From: Dromiciops gliroides | Lineage: Eukaryota > Chordata > Mammalia > Microbiotheria > Microbiotheriidae | DNA length: 64,000 nucleotides | NCBI RefSeq assembly: GCF_019393635.1 | Contig: NC_057866.1 | Coordinates: 278,264,874-278,328,873 of the forward strand | Direction of reading: 5' to 3' | In this document: in pieces, positions 27,301 through 40,600 of the stretch | Layout: each line of letters begins with the position of its first letter | Position numbering within the stretch: position 1 is the stretch's first letter | Program-made: the position numbers and the translations under genes | Notes under the pieces: model-generated | The model's input: the letters and a program-made list of their open reading frames with translations, nothing else | The model's database searches: none | What the model was told of the DNA's origin: nothing

Positions 27301-30300
27301 AAGGGAGCTAGAAATGTGCTCTCCCTTTAATAGATAGGAATCTAGGCCTTTCTCTCTCTCTTTACCAAATTCTTATTCTCCTTAATAAACGCTTAAAAGT
27401 CTAACTCTTGCTAAAGCTTATAATTTATTGGCGACCACTCATTAGATATTTTAGACAGTTTAGCTAGAATTTTAACCCTTAACAAGCCCCTTTGCATCAA
27501 GATCTTGGTTCACCTTGTTGTTCACTGCTCATTATACCCAGTTTTCTAACACAGTGCTTGGCACAAAGTATGTGCTTCATAAATGCTTTATTCATCCATG
27601 TATTCAATTCTCTTCTTTGAGCAAGTGGTTATAACGGACATGACACATCTAGCTAACCTTGGAGTCTCTGGTCTAGTTATTTCTTGGTTCTAGCCCATGT
27701 TTTCTTTCTTTTTTTTTTTTTAGTGAGGCAATTGGGGTTAAGTGACTTGCCCAGGGTCACACAGCTAGTAAGTGTTAAGTGTCTGAGACCGAATTTGAAC
27801 TCAGGTCCTCCTGACTCCAGGGCCGGTGCTCTATCCACTGTGCCACCTAGCTGCCCCCCATGTTTTCTTTAAAACAAGACCAAAACCCTTTCATTCATTC
27901 ATGCCTGCCCTTCCATGACACTGATGCCACTTCTTAGTGACTCTCACTTGTAGTAGAAGGGGTTGCCCATGTGACAAAGAAGTCCAGTGAAGCAAAGCTA
28001 ATCTGCAGCACTGGCCACACTGGGAAATATGATCCATGTTGTCAATGTCCTCCTGTGATCACTTTTGCATGGAAGTGACCAAGTATCTAGGACACAGCGG
28101 GCACCAATAAAAACTCAGGTTGGAGCATCTTGTGTAGTTTGGAGAAGTTTGTCCGTCATCTGAAAAGGATTTGGGTGTTTAACATGTAATTATTGTCATG
28201 GGGGTCAGTGTGCTCATTGTGAGCACTGCAAGGTCAGGGCAAATTGCTCTTGAAATGTTTCTCCTTGTTGTGGCACATGAACGTAATGGAACACTGTCAT
28301 GCTACAAGGAATGATGGTCAGGAGGATTTCAGAAAAACCTGAAAGCCTTATGGGAACTGATGCAAAGTAGAGCGAGCAGAACCAGGACAACATTGTACAC
28401 AGGTGATCGGTTGTGAATGACTTGGCTCGTCCCTTCCAAAGGACTCCTGATGGAAAATGCTCTTCACCTCCAGAGAGGGAACTGACAAAGCCTGAATGCA
28501 GACAGAAGTATACTATTTTCACTTTATTTTGCGTGTGTGCTTTCTTTTTGATCTGTTTCTTCTTTTACAACATAGGTAATATGGAAATAGGTTTTACATG
28601 ATTGCGCATATATAATCTATGTCAAATTGTTTGCTATTTTAGGAAGGGGGGAGGAAGAAAAATTTGGAACTAATTTTTTTTTTAAATGAATGTTCAAAAT
28701 TGTCTTTCTATGTGATTGGAAAAAAGAAAATACTATTTAAAAAGAACCATTTCTTGTCTTGGGTTCCCCATGGAACCGATTTAGCTGACTCTTCTCCTCA
28801 CCCTTCTGAGAGCCTTTAATCTTCTCTAGAGCTCACAGCTGCATTGATAACAAGGTCTTCGATAGAGATGGGGTTTATTTTGTCCAGTTTTTTTCCAATT
28901 TCTGCCAGTGTCTTGGTTCCTGGACTAAGGTTGTGCCTTATTAGGACCATTAGTCAAGAGAATGTTTGCAGAGGGCCGAGCTGCTGTTGGATCTGACTCT
29001 GCCTCTGTTCAGCATATACATGTATAATACATGCATAGCACATTTAAAAAATCTGTGGCAAATAGGAGATCTTAAGAAGAATATATTAAATGAGGGGAAT
29101 AACTGCATTATAGTTATTATAGTGTAATCCATTATCCTGAAGAGATGTAAAAGAAATCAAAGAATGAAAATGAATAGCTTTTTCTTTGAACTTAAGAAAA
29201 TTCCCACAATTCCAATAATATCCACTCAGTATGCCTGCTAGGGATGAACCAGCTATATTTTAGAGCTATCAGGGAGTGCCTTCCTCCCTCAAAAATATCT
29301 GATGAGATTTCACAAGCAGAGATTCATACCTTGGGTTAACAATGTAGTCTTGAAAAATGCAATGAGCCATGGGAGAGCTAATATAGCATATTAACTATTA
29401 ATATTTTTGTTATTGTTGTTGCTTAGTCATTTCAGTTGTGCCCAACTCTTTGTGACCCCATCTTGGCAGAAGTATTGGAGTGGGTGGGATACGTAATCAT
29501 TTAGAGGGATTTGGAAGCCTGGGGCAGGAAAGGAAGCAGAAGATCCTGAAGGCAAACTTCCATCACTTCCCGTTTCTGATGGTCCAAGACTTTTGTTAAG
29601 CTAGCAAACGGCTGGAGAAGAAGGACAAAATAGTTCTTTGGCTTAATGATAATATTGATTTCTTATGTGGTAATTCTCCTTCATGTGTTTTTCATTTTAG
29701 CACCAATGAAGAGTAACCTGGGTCTGAGAACCTGTGGTGTTTCCTTGAAATCAGAGATTACAAGAACACTGAAACTCAGTGAACTCAGAAACAGCAGGGG
29801 CTGCCTGATGCTCTCCCAGTGTGGCAGAGCCCTCTGCTTCAGGCCATAATCCACTGAAATGTAGATGGCTTTATTTTCAACAACTTTTCAACAATGACCT
29901 CATTGAAGCAGCTTTTCTCATGGCTCCTGAGCATATCAGATCTTTCCTTACAGGCTTTCATCATCACAATCTTATTAGATTTAGGTTGCATTGATCCAGC
30001 TAATCCAGATCCACAGAACCATGATCTCCAGTTTGACATCAGAAAAAAATGAGCAAATGGAAATGGTGAAAACACTTTTTCATTCGGTGAAACAGAGCAC
30101 AGACCCAAGTCACCGAAAACCATCCCCACGGTCTCTGTACCCTCACGGCATTATATAACTTCAGTCCCATAAAGGGTGAGACAAAACCAGAGACTTGAGC
30201 CCTTTGATTCTGCTGCTTGTTGTTAGAAGCAAATGAATTCAGGTGTTTTCCTGACAAAAAGACACCTAAACCACAAAAGAACCCCAGATGCTATTTTCAC

Positions 30301-33300
30301 AGAAGGGGATTATCTCACTTGGCTTTGATCTAATTTCCTTAAAATAATTGCAAAAATAAAATACAAGCAGGTCCCAACCTCCAAAGGCATATGGACGCTC
30401 TATTGCTGATTCAAATTTGAGTACAGAAATGAAAGTAATCGAGAGGCCTTTGGACAGAAATGGTGACTTTACAGGCTCTTATCCATTCAGATGAACTGGC
30501 TTCATCGCTAAAATTTGTCTAAGGAATGACAATGAGAACTGGACCTCTGAGCAGAACCTGGCATTTCAGATCGGCTCTGTACTTGGGAAGCTGCAAAGCC
30601 CATGGTAAAGTAATATTGGAAGACGGTGGATGAGGTCCTGTTCTGTTCCAAATTAAATACAGGCCTTTGGGAAATTACAGTAGGTAGCTGTGCTTAAGGG
30701 GATGTGCTTTAATCTGTGGGACAGCTAAATCTAGACATTAAAACAGGGCTCTTCTGGGGTTCTCCAAACCCCTAGGGTTACATCTAGCTCTGGGCCTAGA
30801 GCCCTGGCTAGATCCCTACTCAAATTAGTCACCAATATTGAAAAATAATTACCTGGAAAATCTTAATCAGTTTGGGGTTTGTAATGAACAAAAATGTGCT
30901 TAGGAGCAGGTTTTCAAGACGTTGCGGAACAAACGGAGACCCTGAAAATGCAATTCACCAGTACACAGTAGCTTAGCGGCAGCCTGAAGGCACAGGACAT
31001 GAACAAGTCAGCTATGCGGCCTTTCAAGGGTTCTGACCATCTCAAACTCAATGTGATACAGCTTTGGATAGTAAGCTTTCTCTTTCCTGCCCTCAGGAGC
31101 TTGGCCTCTCCATAAAGTCCACAAACTTTGGCTCATGGGTTTGCTTTTCCTTAGCCCAGACCAGATGGTCGTTGGCGCTGGGTGCCAGGCTCATGGTGGA
31201 TGGCAGGTCTACCAGGTACGTCTATCTGTCCTGCAGAGTGGGCAAGAAGGGGTGACTGGGCTCACTTCACAAGGGCCTTCTTTGACATTAGACTTTTCCA
31301 CATTAAAATCCATGTTTACCTCCAAATGGATTTCATAAAAACTGCTGGGAAGAGCTGAAGAGAGGTTTGCTATTGGCACGGGAAGGTGAGGCCCTTGGCC
31401 AGGGAATGGGGACAAGCACCAGACTGGAGCTGGATCAGAGAGCTGTGTGGGTGGGGAACTCATTCCTTCCTCACCACTTGGGTGGTAAGGCCAGGATCAG
31501 AGACAGATGGATGTTGGGGTCAGAGGCTGGACAGCGCACTGCTATTTCTAAGACTTTGTCCCTTAAAGGGGCATACACAAAGCCTCTTAGTGTAAGGAAA
31601 CAGGGCTTTTTTTCCTGACCTATGTTGCCAGTGCACTGCTCCACCATGAAAAGGATAAACAATGGCAGAGGGATAGGGATTAGTGCAAGGAACTCCTGGG
31701 TTGGGCAAACTCAATGGCAGTCATGCAGCCATCGGAGTCAGGGAGGGCTGGAAGCCAGGCCTTCATCTACCCGGCTTGCTGCTCTCCACAGCACACCCTA
31801 GGGAGTCACACTCTCCCCTGAAGCTAACACTTTCTTTTACCCAGGCTTTGGCTTAAAATGCTTAGATTCCACCACCCTCGGAAGGCCAAAGTGAGTCAAG
31901 GTTGTCTTCAGGAACCTCCCCCCCCCCCATTTCCTTTCCTCCTCTCTTTTGTGCCCCGTCTCAGACCTTGGCCCTCTTTAACCTGCCCCCCCCCCCCGCC
32001 CCGCATGCAGCCTGGTCAGTTCTAACCTCTTCCCCCCAAGAGAACAACTGACTACACTGAGCTGCTCCTTTACACTGGGGTATGAAGGAGGAACAGTCTA
32101 TGCTAATCTTCCCATGGCTCTTTGCATTTTTTTCTTAAAGTGGGTCAATGAGGGTTAAGTGACTTGCCTTGGGTCACATAGCTAGTAAGTGTCAAGTGTC
32201 TGAGGTCAAATTTGAACTCAGGTCCTCCTGAATCTAGGGCCGGTGCTTTATCCACTGTGTCACCTAGCTGCCCCCGCTCCTTGCATTTTTAAGAGTGATT
32301 GTTAACCCACAGTATGACTCTCTTCTAGGGAAATTTCAAGTTATACTGGAGGGAGGAGGGCACTTCAAGGCAGCCCTAAAATGTGGCTCATCTATCTCTC
32401 ACAGTGTGTGAAATTATTGGGTCTTGCCTTTTATTCTTCAGTCCAGAGTAAATGCTATCTATTTTCTTTTATTGAGATTTGATTTTTATTTTCAGTTCCA
32501 AATTCTCTCCCTCCCACCATCCCTCCCCCACTCATCGAGAAGGGAAGAAACATGCCACTCATTATACATATGACATCATGCAAAACATATTTCCACATTA
32601 TCTATGTCCTAAAAAATCAAGAAGAATAAAGGAAGCAACAGCAGCAGCAGCGCATCAGTGCGCGTTTTGAGTCCGTCAGTTCTCTAGTTGGAGGTGGGGA
32701 GAGAGCGTTTTATATCACGTCCTTTGGAGCTGAGGTGGGTTGTTGGATTGATCAGGGTTGCTAAGTCTTTTACAGTTGGTCTTCATTACAATATTGCTGT
32801 ACTATGTTCACTTCATTTTGCATCAGTTCATATAAGTCCTCCCAGGTCTCTCTGAAATTATCCCCTTCATCATTTCTTACAGCATTCATACACCACAGCT
32901 TGTTTAGTCACTCCCCAATTGACGGGCATCCCTTTGATTTTCACTTCTTTGCCACCACAAAAGGAGCTGCTAGAAGTACTTTTGTACACACGGGTCCTTC
33001 CCCTTTTTCTCTGATCTCTTTGGGAAACAGACCCAGCAGTGGTATCACTGGGGACAAAAATCATTCTCCGGAAAGGACAGACTCATTTTCTTTCGTGAAT
33101 ATCTTTCTCTTCCCTTTATTTCGTCTGCATGTTGTAGGACCCCCAGAATCAGAGGCATTCCAAAGCCCCCTGTTCCTTCCTCCCATACCAGTGGACAGAG
33201 AAATCAGTGACCCGCCCAAGGTCTCATCCACAGACTGCCTAGCTAGGGTTCCACCCCCCCCCAACTCTGAGCCCAAACCCGGTGCTCTTCCCTTTGTACC

Positions 33301-34588
33301 ACACCTCCCTCATCTGTAAGATGGGTTTCATACTAGGTGCATTGCCTGCTGGTTGCAGCTCTGGTGAAGATACAATGAAAAACCAGCAACAGGAAGCACA
33401 CCATAAAGGGCTGGACTAATGTCCTCTATCACTGTTCCTGGTGTTCTCCGCATCCCCCCAAATGTGTGGTATAATGTTGCCACAGATATTTCTTCAACCC
33501 AGTACAAAGGAAAGAGCCTCTCATCTGTCTCCAAAAGAAAGACGCTCCTCCCCCTACCCTCTGCCATTTGTCTAGCTCTAAGTGATGAGGCTAAGGTGGT
33601 GAGCTGCATGTAGGCAGGGAAAGGAAAAAGTGGAGAGGGGAGAGGGAGGGAGGGAGGGAGGAGGGAGCCATGCTGGATGGCTGCCTCCAGGCAGTGACCA
33701 CTGACCCAAGCTGCCCTGGGATGGATAAGAACCCCAACGAGAGGGCCTCCTCAGAGACCAAAGGAGACTCCCAATGCTCCTTGGAGGGGTCACCCAAGCA
33801 CCTCTGCTTTGCCAGGGGCCGAGACCAGCTGCCCAGAATATGCTTGCTGACACCACCAAGAGAGTGATCTTTGGAGGAGACACTGGCGGAGGGCTGGGGC
33901 ACAGGGTTTCTTTCACATTACCAACAGGAGAGGGGTGCTGTCCAACACCGAAGGATTTAGAGTCTGAATAATGGTCTTGGTGTTGGTTGCAGAGCTAAGT
34001 CTTTCAGAAAAAGTCTAAACCTCTCTTCCGCAGAGATGGATGACCTTATTCTTTAAGGGAAGAGTCTGTGTGGATTTTAGTCAGGGAAGTTGCTTATCAT
34101 TGATTCAGTCATCTTTCTGACAAACTAAATAAAAGAATGTCCGTAGTTTGTATAATGGAATCAAATGAAAGTTTGAAAAAGAAAGGCTGAAGTTTTTTAA
34201 AAAAGGAAATGTTACAGGTATCCCAAAAGGAGCCAAAGGTCATTGGCAAAGGTGCTATTTTCTGTTGCCTAAGCTAAGGAAAGTCATGAAACACTGAAAT
34301 AATTGACTCTCACCTAAGGACTACATGCATAGGACATCATGTTATCATCTTAATTCCTACAAAATGATATAGAATTGGCTAACAAGTGATTCTCAAATCC
34401 TGGAGTCCAGGACCCCTAGGATGCCCTTACTAATGATTTAAGACCCCACAGCCTTTGTCTGTGTGTTCTATCTATTGAAAATCATCATGTTAAGTGAAAA
34501 ATCTTCATATCATTATGAACATAGTTTTACCCCACAGACCCCTGTGAAAGGGGTCACTCTGGATCACATTTTGAGAACCCCTGGTTCA

Positions 34589-34636
<48 letters not shown>

Positions 34637-37600
34637 ACCACTGATTTCAAAATGAAATGAGGACTAAATGATGCCTGGACTGGCAGGTCCAGGTTTTCTG
34701 ATACCTCAGTGAGGTCCGAGAAGAGGGCCTGGCTTGTGTTCCGTCTCAGTGTATCCCAATAGCTTCTGGAGATGAGTTCTCCCGTTTTAAGCACCTGTAG
34801 AAGTTTCAAGAGGCACCATTGAAGTCTGAAGTGGGATCCCCAAGAACAATAGCTCCCCCTCTTCAAAGATCTTCTAACCAACTCTCAAAGGGAAGAAAAG
34901 CACACTCTCTCAGCCTTTGGTTGGGGGCTGCACAAAACCTATTACCCTGATGTTCTGTTACCCCACTGATGAACCCCCTCAGGACTTTCAATGGGGCAAT
35001 GGTGTTCTTTCTGGCTCACACAGGGTGGCTTTATAAAAAAGAATCAGCCTTTGAACATGAGTTGGACAAGAAACGTCACTACTCGTCAGGTGTGACATGA
35101 TGACTGCAGAGCGGAATGACTCTGAGGTTGTTTGCTTGTGGAAAATGCTCCCTTACCAGGAGTGATTATCAAAGGGATCCCCCCAGGTTAGGGATCCCAG
35201 CTGATCCTCAGAGAACCCATTCTGTAAGTCACAGCCTCTGAAGAAGAAATGCTACACCTTCAAGGGGATGGGAGGCTGCCTTCTTGGCCAAAGTCCCCCG
35301 TTATCTCCCTTGCTGCAGATACAGGGTGGCTTGGGCACATCAGAGGCACCGAGAGGCCCCAGTGATAGAGAGTGGGCCTCAGTCAGTCAGAACAGACTGG
35401 GGTCCAGTCCTGCCTCTGACTCAGGCTGGCTCAGGGGTGACGGCTGGGCAGGTCACAGAGCCTCCCCGGACTGCCTCCAAAGGGCTCTCTTGGGCTATAG
35501 ATACGTACACCAGGGGCTGGTTCATGGGATGCAGGTGAGAATACAGACACATACATGCACATGCATGTAATATACACATACAGATACACAGAGACGATGA
35601 CAACAATGACATGTCCTTTATGTTGGAGTTTAACTGGGAAGACTTCTCCAGATCTCTGGGGCTGGTGTTTGTTTGCTTACTAGAAGTGGACCCTTCAAAG
35701 CCCTGTCACAGGGGAGCTGTAAGGCTGGGCCAGAAGCCTGCAGTCCTGGGAGAGAGGCTTCATTAAAGTGCAGGCAACTGAGGAACCATCCCAGCTTGGC
35801 TCAGAGAGGGTCATCCCCCAGTAAGTGACAGGCTGGTGGATTCTTTTAGCCACAGAAATGCCTGAGAACTTCTGATACAGGGTGGAGGGAGCTGCTATCT
35901 GTGCTAGTGGAGGGAGAGCATCTTTGCAGTGCTGAAGTAGCTGGGTTCTGCTCCCTTCCACCAAAGCTTGTAAGTTAACAGGGATGTGGTGTCCAGAATC
36001 AGGGTAATCAGGGTTCTGCTCTGCCCTGCCCTGGTCGGGGCCCATGGAGCACTGGGCTCAGTTCTGGGCATCCCATTGACAAGGTGGGCATGCCCTGAGT
36101 GCCCAGCTCAGGAAGGTGAGAGGACTTGAAACTGACCTGAAGACTGCTGAAGGAGCGCAGGGGCCCAGGCTTTCAAAGAGCTGACAGCCTGCTAGCCATC
36201 AGAGACACTGCCTGGACTCTAATTTGGCTCCAAATCAGCATTTCCAGGACAAATGTTTGGCTGGATGTCAGGAACACTCTCCAGCCTCGGCTGCCTTGGT
36301 AGGGAGGGGGCCCCACACCCGAAGTCTTCTGACCCAGGCTGGGCACCTCTCCATAGAGGGAAGTTTTTCTTTAGGCCCAGCTTGGCCTGGTCCTGTTTAG
36401 GGTGAGAGCCTGCCAGTCTATGATTCGCCAACATTTAAGGCCCTACCAGCCCTTACTATGACTGTGGTACAATGACAAGGATAAACATACCTGACAGTGG
36501 GAAGGGGGGAGCCATGGGATGTCTGAAGAAGGATGAAAGAAGAGGCACTCTTGGTATTGGGGATAATGAACCAATTAGGGAGGAACATCCCAGGAGGGCC
36601 CTCCAGTCAGCATGGCTTTGTGCCCGCCTCCAGCCCTGTGGAGGAGGGGGATGGTGGGGGTGATCCAAGGGTGGGGCTGGCAAAGCATGGCAGGCAAGAG
36701 GCTAAGGGGAGGAGGACAGGGCAGAGATGACCCGATGGATTCAGCAAGGGGTCAACATGGCAAGGACAGCGCAGCCAGTTCTGAAGAAACAAAGGTGTCT
36801 ACCTGGGGAGGAAGCAACCCCTGCCCATGTCTCTGTGTTGTCTCTCTGTCTACCCCTTGCCCAGTCCTGCCCCTCTGCCCTTCCCTCCAGCCAGAGCTCT
36901 GACTGTGGCGATCATCAGAACAGTAGGATGGTGAGGTCCCTCGAAAGGCCTTTGCATTTCTTCTCTGGACCTACGGGAGACTCCCCTGTGTGCCCACACT
37001 TTTATGAGGCTCCTCACTCTTTCTCAGCAGAGCTCCCCACCCCCATAGACAACAGGTGAGGTGAGCTGGGTAGGAAGCCCAAAAGGAGGAGAGACCCTGT
37101 TTTCCATTTCAGTATCATCCTGGTGGAGATCATGCGAGAGAGAAATCTCTTTATGAAGACCTTTGCCTGGGTTCAGTCTAAAATGAGATGGAGATGTCTG
37201 CTCTATAAGGACATGAGGTTTTGTGATGGGGAGGAAGAGCCAGATGCTGCTGGTGCAGCTGCTTCCTCAAGCTCTGGGTCCTGGTGCTGAGGTGCTTCCT
37301 TGGGGAAGTTCAAGGACCTTTGGTCTAACACCAAGGGCCCAAGTGGCAGTGGCTCTGTCACCTGTGCAGAACAGCCAGGGACTCCTCAAAGACTGCAGGT
37401 TTGTTTTTTGTTTTCAACTATGGCACCTGAGACAGGAAAAAGAGCCCATGCATCTCAGCACTTGCTTGAACATGCACTTGAATGCAAATGCTTCTGTTGC
37501 CTGCCTGGCCCATGGGTACCTGGCTATGCCCAGAAGGCCCAAAGGCCAGACAAGCTCTTCACCTGACATACAGCCGGGTCACTAACAAGAGGTTTACCAC

Positions 37601-40600
37601 CCTGGTGAGTAGCCGTGGGCCCTGGGCTCAGGGGCCACACCTTGCCTTTCAATCCCTCAGTCAGCCAGGCACCGTGGGGTCTGGCAGAGGGCATTTGGTA
37701 CTTTGATAAGGCGACAAAGGCCAGCTTGTTGGGAGAAGACGAGAAGATGGAACCAAGTTCAGCAGAAGGGGAACAGGGAATGAACGAGCTCATTTATAGG
37801 AATTTAGAATGAACTGTAAAATTCATGCTGTGAAGGACCCACTTTCTATTCTCCCCACCCCACAGTCCCTTCTGGGAGGTGACGTTTCTCTTCGTTCAGG
37901 CTAAAATCAGGTGGAGCCGACCCTCTCCGTCCTGAATCTTAGGCTCCATAACTACCCAGTGCTTAAAGGGCAGCACAATGGTTAGGAGCAGCTCCCTTTC
38001 CATAAGGAAACAAGCTAGTCCCCCTCCCTGACCCTCCCCCAACGGCCCTCTGAGCTCCAGAGACATAAAGAACATCCAGGGGTTGGTACATACATTATTA
38101 GGAGAGGCATGGAGTCCATAAAGTTGAACACGCTGACACACAGCACAAAGGGCCAAAGGAAGGGTTCACATTTCAGAACAGCAACAGGAAAAGGAGAGAT
38201 GACAAAAGAGTCCATTAGGAATGAGGGAGATCACTCAGCTCCGCTCCATATACCCCGACACAGTCTGGCGTGGGACACCCCTTAGCCCTGCGGGACAGAG
38301 GGCTTTCTGTTCATCTTTGGCTGCTGTGGAATCATTTAGTGGGGGGAACATCTCCACTGTGGGCAAACTCCTTATAAAATAGGGCTGCACCTTTGGGCAC
38401 CATGGGATGCTGTTAGGCATGTGGGGACACCTCAGGGGATCTGGGAACTGAGGGGCCATTTGATGAAGAAGTTGTGGCATTAACAGCAGTCCAAGGGGGA
38501 ACTTCAGGCCATGAGAACGAGGGCTTGATGTGGGTCGGTCTGTAAAGCCTTCGCCAATGTCTATTTCTCAGCTTGGCCAACAACACTTGAGGAGTTGGGA
38601 GAAAACCTCAGACTCTGCGGACTGGACAGGTTTGGGTCCTGTGGGGTAACAGTTTACCTTTGTATCCCCTCTGAAGAAGGGCTTGCTAACTGTTAAGGGT
38701 TAAAATTCTATCTAAACTGTTTAAAATATCTAACGAGTGGTCGCCAATAAATTATAAGCTTTAGCAAGAGTTAGGCTTTTAAGCATTTATTAAGGAGAAT
38801 AAGAATTTGGTAAAGAGAGAGAGAAAGGCCTAGATTCCTATCTATTAAAGGGAGAGCACATTTCTAGCTCCCTTCTCCGCCAGCGTCCTCAGGAAAGAGA
38901 GCGAGACTGAGCGCCAGTCTCTTCCTTCCTCCTCCCACTAGTCCGCGTCACTTCCTGAAGCCTGGTCTTGCCCTCAAAGACCTTCGCTTCATGGGCAGAA
39001 CTCCTCTACAGCAAGTCTCCAGCAGGTGGCGTCATTCCAATCGTTACATAACTCACCCAATGATATATCCAAGATGGGGAGTGGGGATATGTAGCTACTT
39101 GAGGCAGGAAGCCTCCTTGGTGTTAATGCCGGTTCTGACACTTCCCGCTCTGGGTGGCATTTATAAAATGAGGGGTACATTATAAGACCGTCAGATGTCC
39201 CTCCAGCTCTACCCCTAGGACATGATGAAGATTGATAACTCTGGGTAGACTTTGGAGACTACACTGGAAACACTTGGTATAAGTGCAAAGCTTTGGGCTA
39301 GGGCACTTTGGGCAGAAACAAAAGAGGCCCTGGCTACCACAGGATACACAAGTCAGTCTAGGATCATTGATAAGGGAAGGAGCACAAACAATGGGGGGGG
39401 CAGTGAAGGCAGCTAGGGATTCTCAGATGTGGCGCTGAGGAGGGGGAGCATGCCAGGAATGGGGGGCAGTCTGTGGGAGGCAGAATATCCAGTTCAGGAG
39501 CCAGCAGGCAGGACCACTTCCTTGCAACGTAGAGGACCTGAAGGGGAATAACATGAATTGTCGAGGAAACAAGCAGAAGCAAGTGACAGCCTGGTTACTG
39601 GGGTGGGAAGCCTCTTCAGCAATGCAGATCCAGACGGCGACCCACCTCTAACCTTGGAGAAAAGAGCTACAGCAGGCTTAAGGAAGTTAGGTGACCCACC
39701 TGTGGACGTACAAATAAATGTCAGAGGCAGGATGTGAATTCAAATCTTGCTGACTCTAAGCCCACCATTTGATCCCGAATTCCAGAATGCATTTCTTATC
39801 TCTGCATTAAAGCAAGTCCCCAAGTTACCTATGCTAGGGAACATATCATTAGTCTAGTTCTTGTGTCTAGGTATAGGGGATAGTAAAATCACTTATACAA
39901 ACCCCCCAAATTTAGACTTTTCACTAATTAAGAGAGACCTTCCCTGGCTAGTCTGAATTATCCTCTATTACACTGAGTAACAGCACAGTGGTCTTTGGGG
40001 GCTCTCTGCCCTGGTGCCATGGGCTACCTAGGGTCCTTTAGGGATGTGCACATGCACCAGACCTAAAAAGAGTAAGGGGAGGGCCCAAGTCCACAGGAAC
40101 CATCCCTCACACTGAATGGCTGGCAAGGCCTCGGATCTGCATTAGTAACGGAGATGAAATCCTACCTTCTTCCAAAGTCAGAGTAAGCAGAACCATTTTT
40201 GCGGGGGTGGGGGGGGCGGCAATGAGGATTAAGTGACTTGCCTAGGGTCACACAGCTAGTAAGTGTTAAGCGTCTAAGGCCAGATTTGAACTCTGGTCTT
40301 CCTGAATCCAGGGCCACTTCACCACCTAGCTGCCTCCGATCAGAACCATTTTTAAGGCATCCTGATGGAGGGGCCAAGTGTTGGCCCGGGTGCCGGGCCC
40401 TGCAGATTGCTTCCCATCTCCAGCCTGAGGTGTGTGCCCATGGCTGGCAGGCCTCTGGTCCTCTCCCTCTTCAGCTCCTTCTGGGAGAATCCCAAGAAGA
40501 ACCATCAACACTCTCTTTCCTTCCCACCCAGCAAAATGCTCGGTGTTCAGCCTGCTCTGGGGAAAGGAGGGTGACGGCTGGAGTTTTCAGCTGTGTCCCC

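Larger units (their letters stand above)
23780..27484 (+). mobile_element. Endogenous retrovirus, two LTRs with a short defective interior
   Basis: Direct 358-bp LTRs at both ends enclose 2989 bp. A plausible primer-binding site (TGGCTGACCACGAAGAGG at 24140) follows the 5' LTR; its tRNA is not assigned. A purine run ending GGGGGGAC precedes the 3' LTR. Flanking 4-bp sequences are AGAC and AGCC, nearly a duplication. The interior holds a 147-codon open frame at 24272-24715, a damaged Gag zinc knuckle near 25002-25043 and no pol that I could recognise. It looks non-autonomous but recent, because the LTRs differ at two sites only. It lies opposite to MICU3 in its largest intron. Confidence 0.9.
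18690..34704 (-). other. MICU3: Large 16.0 kb MICU3 intron
   Basis: Donor GTATCAGAAA at the 34705 side, acceptor GCTGTTTGAAG at the 18689 side. It hosts L1 pieces, an L2 end, CORE-SINEs, the endogenous retrovirus and an exon-like 89-nt block at 30853-30941. The parts 18720-20040, 25150-25860, 28750-29400 and 29560-32100 look unique and show no recognisable gene. Confidence 0.85.

Noticed and set aside
29839-30257. Overlapping 72- and 96-codon minus-strand frames in a non-repeat stretch
   Set aside because: They have no splice-site borders in phase and no recognisable family; the length is within chance for this composition.
32804-33319. 171-codon open frame, plus strand
   Set aside because: It mostly covers the antisense strand of an L1 3' end.
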